Part shown: piece after piece, positions 20,601 to 28,606 of the stretch
Position numbering within the stretch: the stretch's first letter is position 1
Layout of the letters: every line of letters begins with the position of its first letter
Origin: a virus
DNA: 45,671 nt
Virus record (IMG/VR): IMGVR_UViG_3300020055_000040
Span: 1 to 45,671 of that record
Reading direction: 5' to 3' (one strand)
Notes under the pieces: generated by a model
Databases searched by the model: none
What the model saw: the letters and a program-made list of their open reading frames with translations, nothing else
Told to the model about the DNA's origin: nothing
Translations under genes and position numbers: made by a program

Positions 20601-23600
20601 CAGATACCAAATTGAGTTTTTCTGAACCCTCATCGTAAACAACGTCAAGAATATTTCCTGTCCAAGAGGTTCCTTGAACTGGTGCAAATCCAGCTGGTAG
20701 TAAAATTATACCACTAGCGTTACCAGCATCATCTGTGGTTATTGTGGAACCAAATGTTGATAGTGAAGAACTTGGAATACCGGTAAAATCAGAATCAGGA
20801 ATAGTCCATCTACTTACGTCTCTACCATCAATAAATGGATAGATAGTAGTTCTTGGTTTCATTCTCGTAACAACAAATTTAACTGGAATGCTACGAGCAA
20901 AGAATTGAATGTCAGTAGAAATTGCAACACCATTTTTAACCTCAGAAGATAATCCTTTTCCAAGATTATTATTGTTTGGACTTACATTAGAAGAACTTGC
21001 TACTAAAGAGTTAGTTGTGCTAGATTCAGCAAAATTTGTATTGTTAGTAGATACTGAATTTATAGAATTAAACGCAGTATCAACACCACTCCAGGAGATT
21101 ATAAATGAATTGTAAATAGAAGCAATTGCATTCTGCGGGTCATTTTTCTTCGCAATATATACATTAAACAAATTGGTATTGTTATTTGTAACCAATGGAA
21201 CAATAGTGCTGTCAAACCACTGGTCTACGTTTGGAGTAATGTGAATTTCTCCAACGTATTGTAAAACAACAAATGGGTTTGGATTAATAGTCTTTGTAGC
21301 AGAATTGTTTCCAACTAATGATGTTGATGTATATGGAAGCGAAATAACGTTACCAGTTTTTTGATATCCAGCAAAGAATCTTTCATCTTCTCTGGTATTT
21401 GCTTCCACAAGTTTGATATTATCTTCATAAACTTGTGCTCTTAAAACTGACTGTTGTGGATCAATAGCACAAACATACTCGGAAGATTCTACGTCACCAA
21501 CTCCATGACTTTCAAAATTATCTACTAAGAATCCACCCTTAAATCTATCAAATCCTAGAGAATCCTTAATCTGCATGTTCAATGCCTGTTGTTCAAGAAT
21601 ACTCAACGCAGTGTAATATTCTAGTCTTTCAATTCTCTTTTCTAACTTGCCGATATCACGCATTGTGTATCTGCGATTATCGACAGGCACAATTTTAATG
21701 TCTTCTGAATTTTGTGATAATGCTGGAAGATAGATGTAATATAAAGGAATTGAATCTTCTACACTATCAGGTTTAGATGGATTCTTAGATGAATTTCCTT
21801 TTTTGATAATAAATTCGCCAGTTTTATCAATAAACAAAGCATCAATTCTATTAAGATAACTTACCTCATCAAATTTTACAGTGTACTCTAGATTACTATC
21901 TGGAGCAGGAGAAACTGATGGGACACCGCCAGATTTATCAAAAGAAATATAATCTAGATTTGCCAAAATAGATCCATCTTGGAAACCACTAGTTACTACA
22001 GTTGTATCTACTTTAGGTCTAAAATCAATTACGTCGGAAAGAGAAACCCTTCCGGAAGGTAAATTGTAGTAAGGAATGTCATTAATGTCAACACCAGACT
22101 CATGTACATAAGAATCAACAGTGCAAAATTCTCCTTGGGAATGCTCAAAATAATCAAAACCAACAACCAACCTACCAGTTGGTGCCTGCTCCCCTGGTTT
22201 TAAAATGAGTCTAGAGACATCATAGTAAGAAGGACGTTGCCCATCATCAAAAATAAATCTGTCGGTAACATCTTTTCCTGAAATTAATTGTCCACTAGAA
22301 TCAACTTTTGGTGGTTCAGTTAATGAACCTTCATAAACATATGCTAATTTATATACATCGGAATATGAGAAAATTCCAATGTCTCCAGAATCATAATCAT
22401 TACCTCTTAATGGAATAACATTATCGTTTGATGAAGTAACAATAATTCTTTTATTTTTTACGGATGTTTTTAATTTTGGTTTTGCTTTACTTACTTCAAG
22501 AGATGCAGTTAATTTTACCTTAGGGTAAGTAGACATATTTTCCCCAAAATAATCAGTTGGGAAAGTAATTGTTGCAGTACCAGCAACTAATCCACTAGAC
22601 TCATCTGTAGAATTTTCTATATCAATGTACTCATCTCTAATGTATACTATATCACCTTTTTGGAAATTAACTACATCACCCACGCCAGGATCCAAAACAG
22701 TCATTACATAATTGTTCTTTGTAAAGGAGACAAATCTCTGAGTTCCGTATGGAAGTTGAGCAGCAAAAGTTAGGGAACCACCCGAAGATGAACCTGTAGC
22801 AACAAAATCTCTTCTAAAGAAATAACTAATTTTGGAATCGGTAATATCTCTAACAAGAGAAGCAACAGATTTACTGCCAGTTTGGAAAATTAATGAAGAT
22901 GTTGGATTATCAACTTTGGTAGAAATTTTGTTTAATATACTACTAGAAACATTTTCTCTAAGAACGGAGTCTAAGTACACTCTTGCTTTCTGAGTTCCTG
23001 TAGAAGCAGTGGAGTATAAAACAATAGCTCTCGTAACGTTACCTAAGTCATCAACATACTGAACAATATCAGTTTGCTTTAAAATTTGCGATAAATTTGT
23101 TGATAAAGAATTTACTGAAAGGTAATTTAATCCTTTCTCACCACTAAATGTTGAATCTGAAATTTTTGTAAATGTGGCATAATTTGCATTATCAGAAACA
23201 ACATCAGCGGTAAAAATATTTTGTCCCTGTGAACCGGAACCGTAAGAACCATAGAAAGATTTTACATCTTGTGGAGTATAAGTTTTTACAGTTTCTTGGA
23301 ATAAAACAGCTGTAACAATAGCTCCGGTTCCTTCAGTAATTCTTATCGTTGGAGGATTAACATATTTAATATCTCTTACAACATCATCTTCAATAGAAAT
23401 TGTTGCAAGTTGAACACCATCGTCAACTCTATTAATTGCAATTTTAGATCTATCATAAACCTGTCCATCTATAATAGCAACGGATGAACTGTTATATGAT
23501 GTTCCTTGATTATGAATTACAAAGTGAGAAATTGTATTACTAGTAGCAACTTTCAATAAATTTCCATCTTCATCAACCAGAGTTTCTCCCTCAACAAATT

Positions 23601-25839
23601 TTCCTGATTGTACTTTTAAATGTAAAACATCTGTGGAAGAATATACACCGCCAGTGGTTCCTTCAACAACTCCATATGCACCACTTGTAATACCATTAAC
23701 ATATTTTCCTGGTCTAAATCCATCAGTGATAAATTCAGTTAACTTGAGTCTTGTAAAAAATTGAGGTGCAAAATAACCAAATTTGAAGATACTGTTATAC
23801 TCTTCCTGCTCATCCCTAATTCCTTTGGATGCTATCTTATCTTTAATAGGATTAAAACCATCTCCATATTTTTCTAAGATAAAATTGGATGGTTTACATA
23901 AACCAATTACAGGAGAAACTGCATCAGTATAATCTACAATAGTTCCCCAATAGTAGTTTTCTCTTGTTAATGGTGGAACAATTGGATTTCCCTGCTCATC
24001 TTCTGTTGGTAAAGCATTTACTGTAAAAGCATTCTCATATGATAAGAAAACTCTTCTTCTCGATTGTTGATCGCCCAAATCAAAATCTTTAAATAATGCA
24101 TCAACAACATCTCTCTTTCCAGCAATAGTTATCTCAGCATAACGTACAGCAGAACCAGGAGCAACTTTTTCATTCTTAACCAATGCGGTTGAGACAACTC
24201 TCACACGCTCTGTAGTGGCAGTTCTTGTAGTTCCTGACCCTTCTTGTACATCATAGTTTCTAATGACCCACAGGAGGTCTCCTGGCGCTGGTAAGAAAGT
24301 CTCGACATAAGATGGTAGTATCTGAGTACTACGTTCTACCCATATAGTCTTGACCGCAATGTCACTTGGTTCCAAATCTAAGTCAAATCCTACAGAGTCT
24401 GGTGGACCATCAGACATCAACTCTCCACGATGATTATCTGTATTTCTAAAAGTATTAGTTAATCCATTTAAACCAACTCCACCATCATTAAATGTATTCA
24501 TCAAATAGATTGATGGATATGATTCTAATTCTACACCTTCTGCGTTTACTGGAACACTTCCATATACATTAGTTACATAAAATGAACTCGCACCATTATA
24601 TTTTAATAGTACGTTATTTCTTTGAATTGTATCTGTTGCCTTGTCTAGAGTTAGATACTTAGTTTCTTTGTTAATAATCTCATAACCCTTTACATATGCC
24701 TTACCAGGACCAACAGTACCAATTAATTTTTGCTTTGCTTCAGATTGTGGAAGTCCATTAACTAAACCTGTAGATGAATTTACAGAAAATAATCCAGTAT
24801 TGTCGGATGTCTGTACATATTCTCTTACATCAAATGTAAAATTATCTACAACATAATCACCAGATTCATCAAATGTTCTTCTTGCTAGAGTTTCTTCTAA
24901 AACATTATATTCTTTCTGTTTAATTTTTTTAAGAACAGAACCATTCTTAATTGTAATAAGTTCGATACTATTTTTGTCTAGTATCTCATTATATCCATAT
25001 GACTGAGCAACTAATTCAATCTGTAGTCTGTGTGAACCAGGAGCAGAAAAATTAGAAGAACCTCTAGAATTATCATATAATGACTCATCAAATTCTGGGG
25101 TAATAATATTTTCAGTAATGTTAAATGCAACTTTTGCTGATGGTTTATTATTATACGGATCAACAATTAAAAGTTGAGAAGAATTTCTTACAAAAAATCC
25201 ATTTACAAAATAGATTCCTTCTTGAATATCAACTGCAGCTGCTAATCCAAGGGCAGGACTGAATACAGTTTCTGTAATCTCAGTTTCTACATCAGTAATT
25301 GAAATAAAATTAGGTAGCACTGCACCATCAGTGCCAACAGTTAAAACTGGAGTATTTACGCCATCTACAACTTCTAGCAACTCACCTTGTCTAAAGGTTG
25401 GTTCTGTAGTAGAATCTCCGCTTGAAATATAGGAAACAAAAAGTGTATCTGAATTACTTGTGGTCTCTGTCTTTACTGCCAATACTGTTGCTTGGACTCC
25501 AGACGTGACACCTACTAAAGTGCCACCAACCAAACCGGAGATATCATATTTTCTATATACAATTTCTCCACCTTCGTTAATAGCAACTTCAGAAACTGAA
25601 GATAACTTAACGTAATTTAATTTAGTATTTAAACCAACCTCTCCAGGAGTTACTAGTTCCCCCTGCTTAAATTGATAATTACCATACCTCTCTATCTGCT
25701 CTTGTAGGATACTCTGTAAAGTAGTTAATTCTCTACTTTGAACAGAGTATCCCGGCCTGAACAGAACACGGTAGAAGTCTTTATCCCTATTAAAGTCGTC
25801 ATAATATGGGGATACATTAAGGTTAGTATTCTGTGCCAT
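17638..25839 (-). CDS. DUF4815-type giant virion structural protein, 2733 aa
   Basis: The first 100 residues (VSPYYDDFNRDKDF, VLFRPGYSVQSRELTTLQSI) match the pattern I know as the DUF4815 domain of phage structural proteins. Around residues 1330-1400 there is a helical stretch (DIGKLEKRIERLEYYTALSI) followed by DSLGFDRFKGGFLVDNF, a phrase typical of this family. Later, PLAQTFRIENFDGGVFATG and IPVKVYL suggest a jelly-roll or carbohydrate-binding-like domain. GSNY and PGSGYTSAPSVIV repeats occur in the last third. The gene starts at an ATG after an AT-rich leader and a strong late box. It occupies the gp9-gp10 position of the T4 order and is probably a baseplate-to-fibre connector. The DUF4815 call is good; the T4 equivalence is inference. 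Confidence 0.85.
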   Translation of the reverse strand: MAQNTNLNVSPYYDDFNRDKDFYRVLFRPGYSVQSRELTTLQSILQEQIERYGNYQFKQGELVTPGEVGLNTKLNYVKLSSVSEVAINEGGEIVYRKYDISGLVGGTLVGVTSGVQATVLAVKTETTSNSDTLFVSYISSGDSTTEPTFRQGELLEVVDGVNTPVLTVGTDGAVLPNFISITDVETEITETVFSPALGLAAAVDIQEGIYFVNGFFVRNSSQLLIVDPYNNKPSAKVAFNITENIITPEFDESLYDNSRGSSNFSAPGSHRLQIELVAQSYGYNEILDKNSIELITIKNGSVLKKIKQKEYNVLEETLARRTFDESGDYVVDNFTFDVREYVQTSDNTGLFSVNSSTGLVNGLPQSEAKQKLIGTVGPGKAYVKGYEIINKETKYLTLDKATDTIQRNNVLLKYNGASSFYVTNVYGSVPVNAEGVELESYPSIYLMNTFNDGGVGLNGLTNTFRNTDNHRGELMSDGPPDSVGFDLDLEPSDIAVKTIWVERSTQILPSYVETFLPAPGDLLWVIRNYDVQEGSGTTRTATTERVRVVSTALVKNEKVAPGSAVRYAEITIAGKRDVVDALFKDFDLGDQQSRRRVFLSYENAFTVNALPTEDEQGNPIVPPLTRENYYWGTIVDYTDAVSPVIGLCKPSNFILEKYGDGFNPIKDKIASKGIRDEQEEYNSIFKFGYFAPQFFTRLKLTEFITDGFRPGKYVNGITSGAYGVVEGTTGGVYSSTDVLHLKVQSGKFVEGETLVDEDGNLLKVATSNTISHFVIHNQGTSYNSSSVAIIDGQVYDRSKIAINRVDDGVQLATISIEDDVVRDIKYVNPPTIRITEGTGAIVTAVLFQETVKTYTPQDVKSFYGSYGSGSQGQNIFTADVVSDNANYATFTKISDSTFSGEKGLNYLSVNSLSTNLSQILKQTDIVQYVDDLGNVTRAIVLYSTASTGTQKARVYLDSVLRENVSSSILNKISTKVDNPTSSLIFQTGSKSVASLVRDITDSKISYFFRRDFVATGSSSGGSLTFAAQLPYGTQRFVSFTKNNYVMTVLDPGVGDVVNFQKGDIVYIRDEYIDIENSTDESSGLVAGTATITFPTDYFGENMSTYPKVKLTASLEVSKAKPKLKTSVKNKRIIVTSSNDNVIPLRGNDYDSGDIGIFSYSDVYKLAYVYEGSLTEPPKVDSSGQLISGKDVTDRFIFDDGQRPSYYDVSRLILKPGEQAPTGRLVVGFDYFEHSQGEFCTVDSYVHESGVDINDIPYYNLPSGRVSLSDVIDFRPKVDTTVVTSGFQDGSILANLDYISFDKSGGVPSVSPAPDSNLEYTVKFDEVSYLNRIDALFIDKTGEFIIKKGNSSKNPSKPDSVEDSIPLYYIYLPALSQNSEDIKIVPVDNRRYTMRDIGKLEKRIERLEYYTALSILEQQALNMQIKDSLGFDRFKGGFLVDNFESHGVGDVESSEYVCAIDPQQSVLRAQVYEDNIKLVEANTREDERFFAGYQKTGNVISLPYTSTSLVGNNSATKTINPNPFVVLQYVGEIHITPNVDQWFDSTIVPLVTNNNTNLFNVYIAKKNDPQNAIASIYNSFIISWSGVDTAFNSINSVSTNNTNFAESSTTNSLVASSSNVSPNNNNLGKGLSSEVKNGVAISTDIQFFARSIPVKFVVTRMKPRTTIYPFIDGRDVSRWTIPDSDFTGIPSSSLSTFGSTITTDDAGNASGIILLPAGFAPVQGTSWTGNILDVVYDEGSEKLNLVSGKKTIRFTSSQTNEQKDVVDSYAEVVFYSQGTKPQNPPSIISTQPSLFKSNEGIQFVESNTDNPIKPNPLAQTFRIENFDGGVFATGIDLFFSKKSSSIPVKVYLTDVNIGKPGKNIIPGTQKILLPKTYLKVTSTGSITIRNDDLISGVTSGSIGPLEKILDRNGNEVTLIGGVNYNLTNEQVYTFVLSNHNGKSFIQDEALSSASITSYNNTNNTNIQLKITKDYGKISKFVVENVGSNYDGAILTVESPQLPGESQAAVAPYVSNGIVYDAELSLPGSGYTSAPSVIVKGIGSGANGAIVRAILDIDTPAVRMGVAVDDGSNPNSATPTKFVFENPVYLQNDSDYAIQIETDSTDYLLWTSKLGDVEELTGVKVSSQPLLGSLYRSQNTDTWVEDLFEDLKFTLNRAKFDISKPSSLTLVNDDLEYQKLSLNPIETNSGSNTNATSDLFKSNNSVFKVYQRNHGFEGKGNSKVFFRSVDNFAGLSGTSFIQNYYTANSVGIDTYTIKSISQAGDSVRGGGSNVYATQNIKFEKIYADIANLQAPNTKITSSIKTTNVVPIDNPTNNYVSYSTSDFETTFLNQEQYFENQKFVCSKINEVLNDTGKSLAYKFDLSSEVDYLSPIIDLRNVSVKTSSSRVENATGYEDRYGKRYQLLEFWPVYQFVIQGVNTAETPIAELQVIRGRLSGAQGIVVSADGSNLVVRMNNNGIFETNEGIIFSDPTNLTLNDNLNIKIASESIINKINPQFNINDGVVAYNPTADVDYNNIIDGKVILWDGKTGILTISNEKKPINDDYTSATIPNSDYSRNSTLASQVPDVFRVNDYIKFDGTLEGSERYLQIKSINYSTGIDYRDDVEITNTSSICKYLTKEANLSVPSTSLDVRITSNSKDVGDIKIFYRILESSSQEVLSNFRWTEMPVDLLGTEFKKKDSIAGAFERREDYQEIKYYINDLPEFTKYQIKIILRSDDPVYTPKVQDIRIVASV

Positions 25840-25872
25840 ATTAAATTTTTATGCACCTAAGTTTCCTAACCT

Positions 25873-25880
25873 TATTTATA
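25873..25880 (-). promoter_or_regulatory. Late promoter TATAAATA before the DUF4815 gene
   Basis: The minus strand reads TATAAATA, the exact T4 late consensus, in the gap between gp8 and the DUF4815 gene and 34 bases before its ATG. In T4 such boxes are read by host RNA polymerase carrying gp55 with gp33 and the gp45 clamp. Confidence 0.75.
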
Positions 25881-25888
25881 GTCAAGAT

Positions 25889-25910
25889 ATTGAGTTAATC
25901 AGAACTCAAT
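25889..25910 (-). terminator. Hairpin overlapping the gp8 stop codon
   Basis: ATTGAGTT and AACTCAAT form a perfect 8-bp stem with a six-base loop. The 3' part of gp8 and its TGA lie in the hairpin. The bases that follow (ATATCTTGAC) are only weakly T-rich, so it could be a partial terminator or an mRNA-end stabiliser just before the next late promoter. Confidence 0.4.
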
Positions 25911-27938
25911 AACTAGTTTAATATCTTCAATTTGGTCTTCTGCACGGGTGATTAGTCTTCTGTTTTCTACATAGATGATTTCACCTGTATATGGTTCTAG
26001 TTCTGGATATAAAATATCAGCAGTAACTGTAGCACCATCAACGTCATGAGCAGCGGGTAGGTTTCCACTACCATAAGCATTGGTTGCAGTTGTTAGAACA
26101 TCTGTGGTGGGGTGTGAACCTGAAACTGATCCAATAATATCTCCACCTGTAGTTACATCACCGCCGTCTCCGCCTGATGGAACAAAGGGATTAACAGTAC
26201 CATTTTCATCTCTGTGCAGAATAGGATCTTGGTAATATCTTAGTTTTCCACCAAGAGATACGTTGTTGGGGTCATTTGGTAACCACTCAACTACGGTTCC
26301 TTTAGCGACTGGAGCTGCTCCACCAGCAGTTCCTTGAGTTTGTTCAATCTCTTCATCAGGAACAAAGTTAGCAATATAGCTAGTGCCTGCACCAAAACTG
26401 ACTGCAAAAGTGTTTCTAACTGTTTCTGGAGTTGCACCTGTGATTTCTGTACCACCAGAACCATTGTACTCTTTAGGATCTCTTAGGAGACCAATTCTTC
26501 TGAAGTCGTTAGTTACAGGGAAGTCTCCTCCACCCTCACCAAATGTTAGGCGAATGTTACACATTACACGCTTAGCATTTAGTTGCTCTTGGAATGTAGG
26601 ACCATCAGTGCTACCATAACCACCCTGAGGAGGAATGACAACTTCTAGAGCACCTGGTGTTGCTGGAGGAACTGTTGCAGCTGCAGTCAGATCAGCACTG
26701 GTGAATACACCAGTTTTGAATCTGTTTTCAGTACCAGTAACTCCTTGATCTGCAAGATTAACTGTCGCATAGGTATACGCTGTTGATGCTGCTACACCAT
26801 TGGTTTCATCTTGTGTTGTATCAGTACCTAGAAGAACTCTAGCATCGGAAATTACACCAGTACCACCGGTAACTTCAAATCTACAAATCTTAAAGTTGGA
26901 GTTATCTACTTGTCCATCACCATTAATAGGAGTATAGTAAACTCCATCTGCCCAACCGGAACCACCATCAAGAATGGTTACAACTTCTGGTCCAACAATA
27001 GATACACCAGCAAAAGGACGAAGTGGGATAAATCTTTGTGACTGGAATCTTAGAACATCAGTTGTGGATAGTGTATATAGATACTTCCATCTCTGACCAC
27101 TATTTGTTCTGAAAATACCAGATGCTGCATGATATCCTGCTGTATCAGGATTTGCTACTGGTGCTACGCCTGCAAAGCGAGGTCCGTTAGTTACAGGAAG
27201 GTCAGGAACAGTACCAAGACCAGTTGCATCAGGTTTGTTATCGATGCACATGAATACTTCATACTGACTATTTCTAGTAATCATCTCAAGGTTTGCAACA
27301 CCTGCTTCTCCGGTTGCACCTTGTGAAAGTCTGGTAAATGTTGGGTCAGCAGCATAGTTAGGACGCCACATATCATATGGGTCCGTTCTGTCAGTAAAGT
27401 CAGAATTGATACCGTAGTCTAGACGATTGATAACAGCAGAAACATAGCTACCGTCTGGAGCAAGAGTTGCTGAACCATCACCAATTGTTTGGTTGAAAAT
27501 TCTCTTGGCAGCAATAATTTCTCTGTAGTAATCGTATTTTTCGATTAGGTTGTCTAGGGGACGGAGAGGAGTGTCCTCAGTTGCTGGTCTTACTTTTAAT
27601 ACTTGTGCAGACCCTACTCCAGGAACGGTCCAGTCAATAGTTTGACCGAATGCTAGAGTTGTGAGGAGAGCTGGATCCAGACCTGTAACAATCCATGCTC
27701 CCTCCAAACCACCAACGATGGTCGCTGTTACCGGCGTCCCGCCTTGGTCGATAGTGATTTGTGTGGTTCCGTCCAAATTTGGTCCCGTACCACTGAGTCC
27801 GTAAAATTCTACGACCGAAGCCCAGTCCTTTGAGCGACCGACGAAGAAGAAGTGCTCAGTTCCAACCGCTTCATCAAACGATTCCAAGAATTGCTTGGCA
27901 TTATATACTCTAAACTTGTCTGTGATAAGTGCGCTCAT
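25899..27938 (-). CDS. 8: Baseplate wedge protein gp8
   Basis: The N-terminus (ITDKFRVYNAKQFLESFDEA, then HFFFVGRSKDW) and the middle (RTDPYDMWRPNY, NSQYEVFMCIDNK, SGQRWKYLYTLSTTDVLRFQ) match the T4-like gp8 pattern as seen in cyanophages. The C-terminus (LEPYTGEIIYVENRRLITRA) is also a gp8 signature, followed by EDIKLVIEF. At 679 aa it is about twice the 334 residues of T4 gp8; the extra length is Gly/Thr-rich and may be an inserted domain. A good AGAGAGG Shine-Dalgarno stands close to the ATG, and an exact late box is 38 bases upstream. The protein forms part of the wedge with gp6, gp7, gp10 and gp25. Confidence 0.88.
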   Translation of the reverse strand: MSALITDKFRVYNAKQFLESFDEAVGTEHFFFVGRSKDWASVVEFYGLSGTGPNLDGTTQITIDQGGTPVTATIVGGLEGAWIVTGLDPALLTTLAFGQTIDWTVPGVGSAQVLKVRPATEDTPLRPLDNLIEKYDYYREIIAAKRIFNQTIGDGSATLAPDGSYVSAVINRLDYGINSDFTDRTDPYDMWRPNYAADPTFTRLSQGATGEAGVANLEMITRNSQYEVFMCIDNKPDATGLGTVPDLPVTNGPRFAGVAPVANPDTAGYHAASGIFRTNSGQRWKYLYTLSTTDVLRFQSQRFIPLRPFAGVSIVGPEVVTILDGGSGWADGVYYTPINGDGQVDNSNFKICRFEVTGGTGVISDARVLLGTDTTQDETNGVAASTAYTYATVNLADQGVTGTENRFKTGVFTSADLTAAATVPPATPGALEVVIPPQGGYGSTDGPTFQEQLNAKRVMCNIRLTFGEGGGDFPVTNDFRRIGLLRDPKEYNGSGGTEITGATPETVRNTFAVSFGAGTSYIANFVPDEEIEQTQGTAGGAAPVAKGTVVEWLPNDPNNVSLGGKLRYYQDPILHRDENGTVNPFVPSGGDGGDVTTGGDIIGSVSGSHPTTDVLTTATNAYGSGNLPAAHDVDGATVTADILYPELEPYTGEIIYVENRRLITRAEDQIEDIKLVIEF

Positions 27939-27975
27939 GATCCTCTCTTAAAATAACAGGTCTGTTTTCTTGTTT

Positions 27976-27983
27976 TATTTATA
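27976..27983 (-). promoter_or_regulatory. Late promoter TATAAATA before gp8
   Basis: This is an exact T4-type late box on the minus strand, in the short gap between the 203-aa gene and gp8 and 38 bases before the gp8 ATG. Confidence 0.75.
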
Positions 27984-27994
27984 ATACTTTTGGA

Positions 27995-28606
27995 TTAGAT
28001 GGTTATACTACGAAGATAATCTCCGGATGTATGGGTATAGGGACCAGTACCATCGATATCTCTGGTAACACCAGTAAATGTGTCGCCCGCAGTTATTCCA
28101 GTATAAGATAATACTTCTTTATTTAGTTGTAATCTTCCTGCAGGTGGAAAATTTCCTAGTGGATTTGGTGCTGTTGCTGTAGATAAAACCACTAATTCTG
28201 TATTTGCATTCTGAAATCTATCAAATTGTGCTCCCGATAAATTTATAGATGGAATGCCAGGACCTCCAGTTCTTTTGTTTTGTGTGGTATATGTGGAATA
28301 TGGCCTATCAAAATATGTTTCAAGTGTAATTAACGGGTCTTGGTCAAAAATAGATGTGGATGAGATGCCAACCAAAGGAGGATTAGCATCTCCATTCACA
28401 TCAGACACCATTTGATAATTTATAGTTCCTGCCTCGCATAAAGCATTTCTATCATAAGTTTCAAAATAACCAACACTAACACTAGTAATATAATTGTTAA
28501 AAAATTTATTAAGTGTTCTTGTTTGATATAACAAGTTATTAACTGTGGTCGTTAACCCAGAATTCAATTCAACTTCTATAGGAGCAGAAAAATTTATAGA
28601 TGTCAT
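27995..28606 (-). CDS. Baseplate-cluster protein of unknown function, 203 aa
   Basis: The ATG overlaps the stop of the giant gp7-position gene by four bases (ATGA), so the two are probably made together. Residues 1-50 are a beta start and helix (VEVELNSGL region, LLYQTRTLNKFFNNYITSV). The C-terminal 70 residues (GRLQLNKEVLSYTGI, then FTGVTRDIDGTGPYTHTSGD) form a module, GxLxIxxExxxY...GxxRxxxGT...H..GD, that also occurs about four times in the upstream giant protein. This shared module suggests that the two proteins pack in the same baseplate layer. I know no named T4 equivalent. A late promoter follows its stop. Confidence 0.75.
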   Translation of the reverse strand: MTSINFSAPIEVELNSGLTTTVNNLLYQTRTLNKFFNNYITSVSVGYFETYDRNALCEAGTINYQMVSDVNGDANPPLVGISSTSIFDQDPLITLETYFDRPYSTYTTQNKRTGGPGIPSINLSGAQFDRFQNANTELVVLSTATAPNPLGNFPPAGRLQLNKEVLSYTGITAGDTFTGVTRDIDGTGPYTHTSGDYLRSITI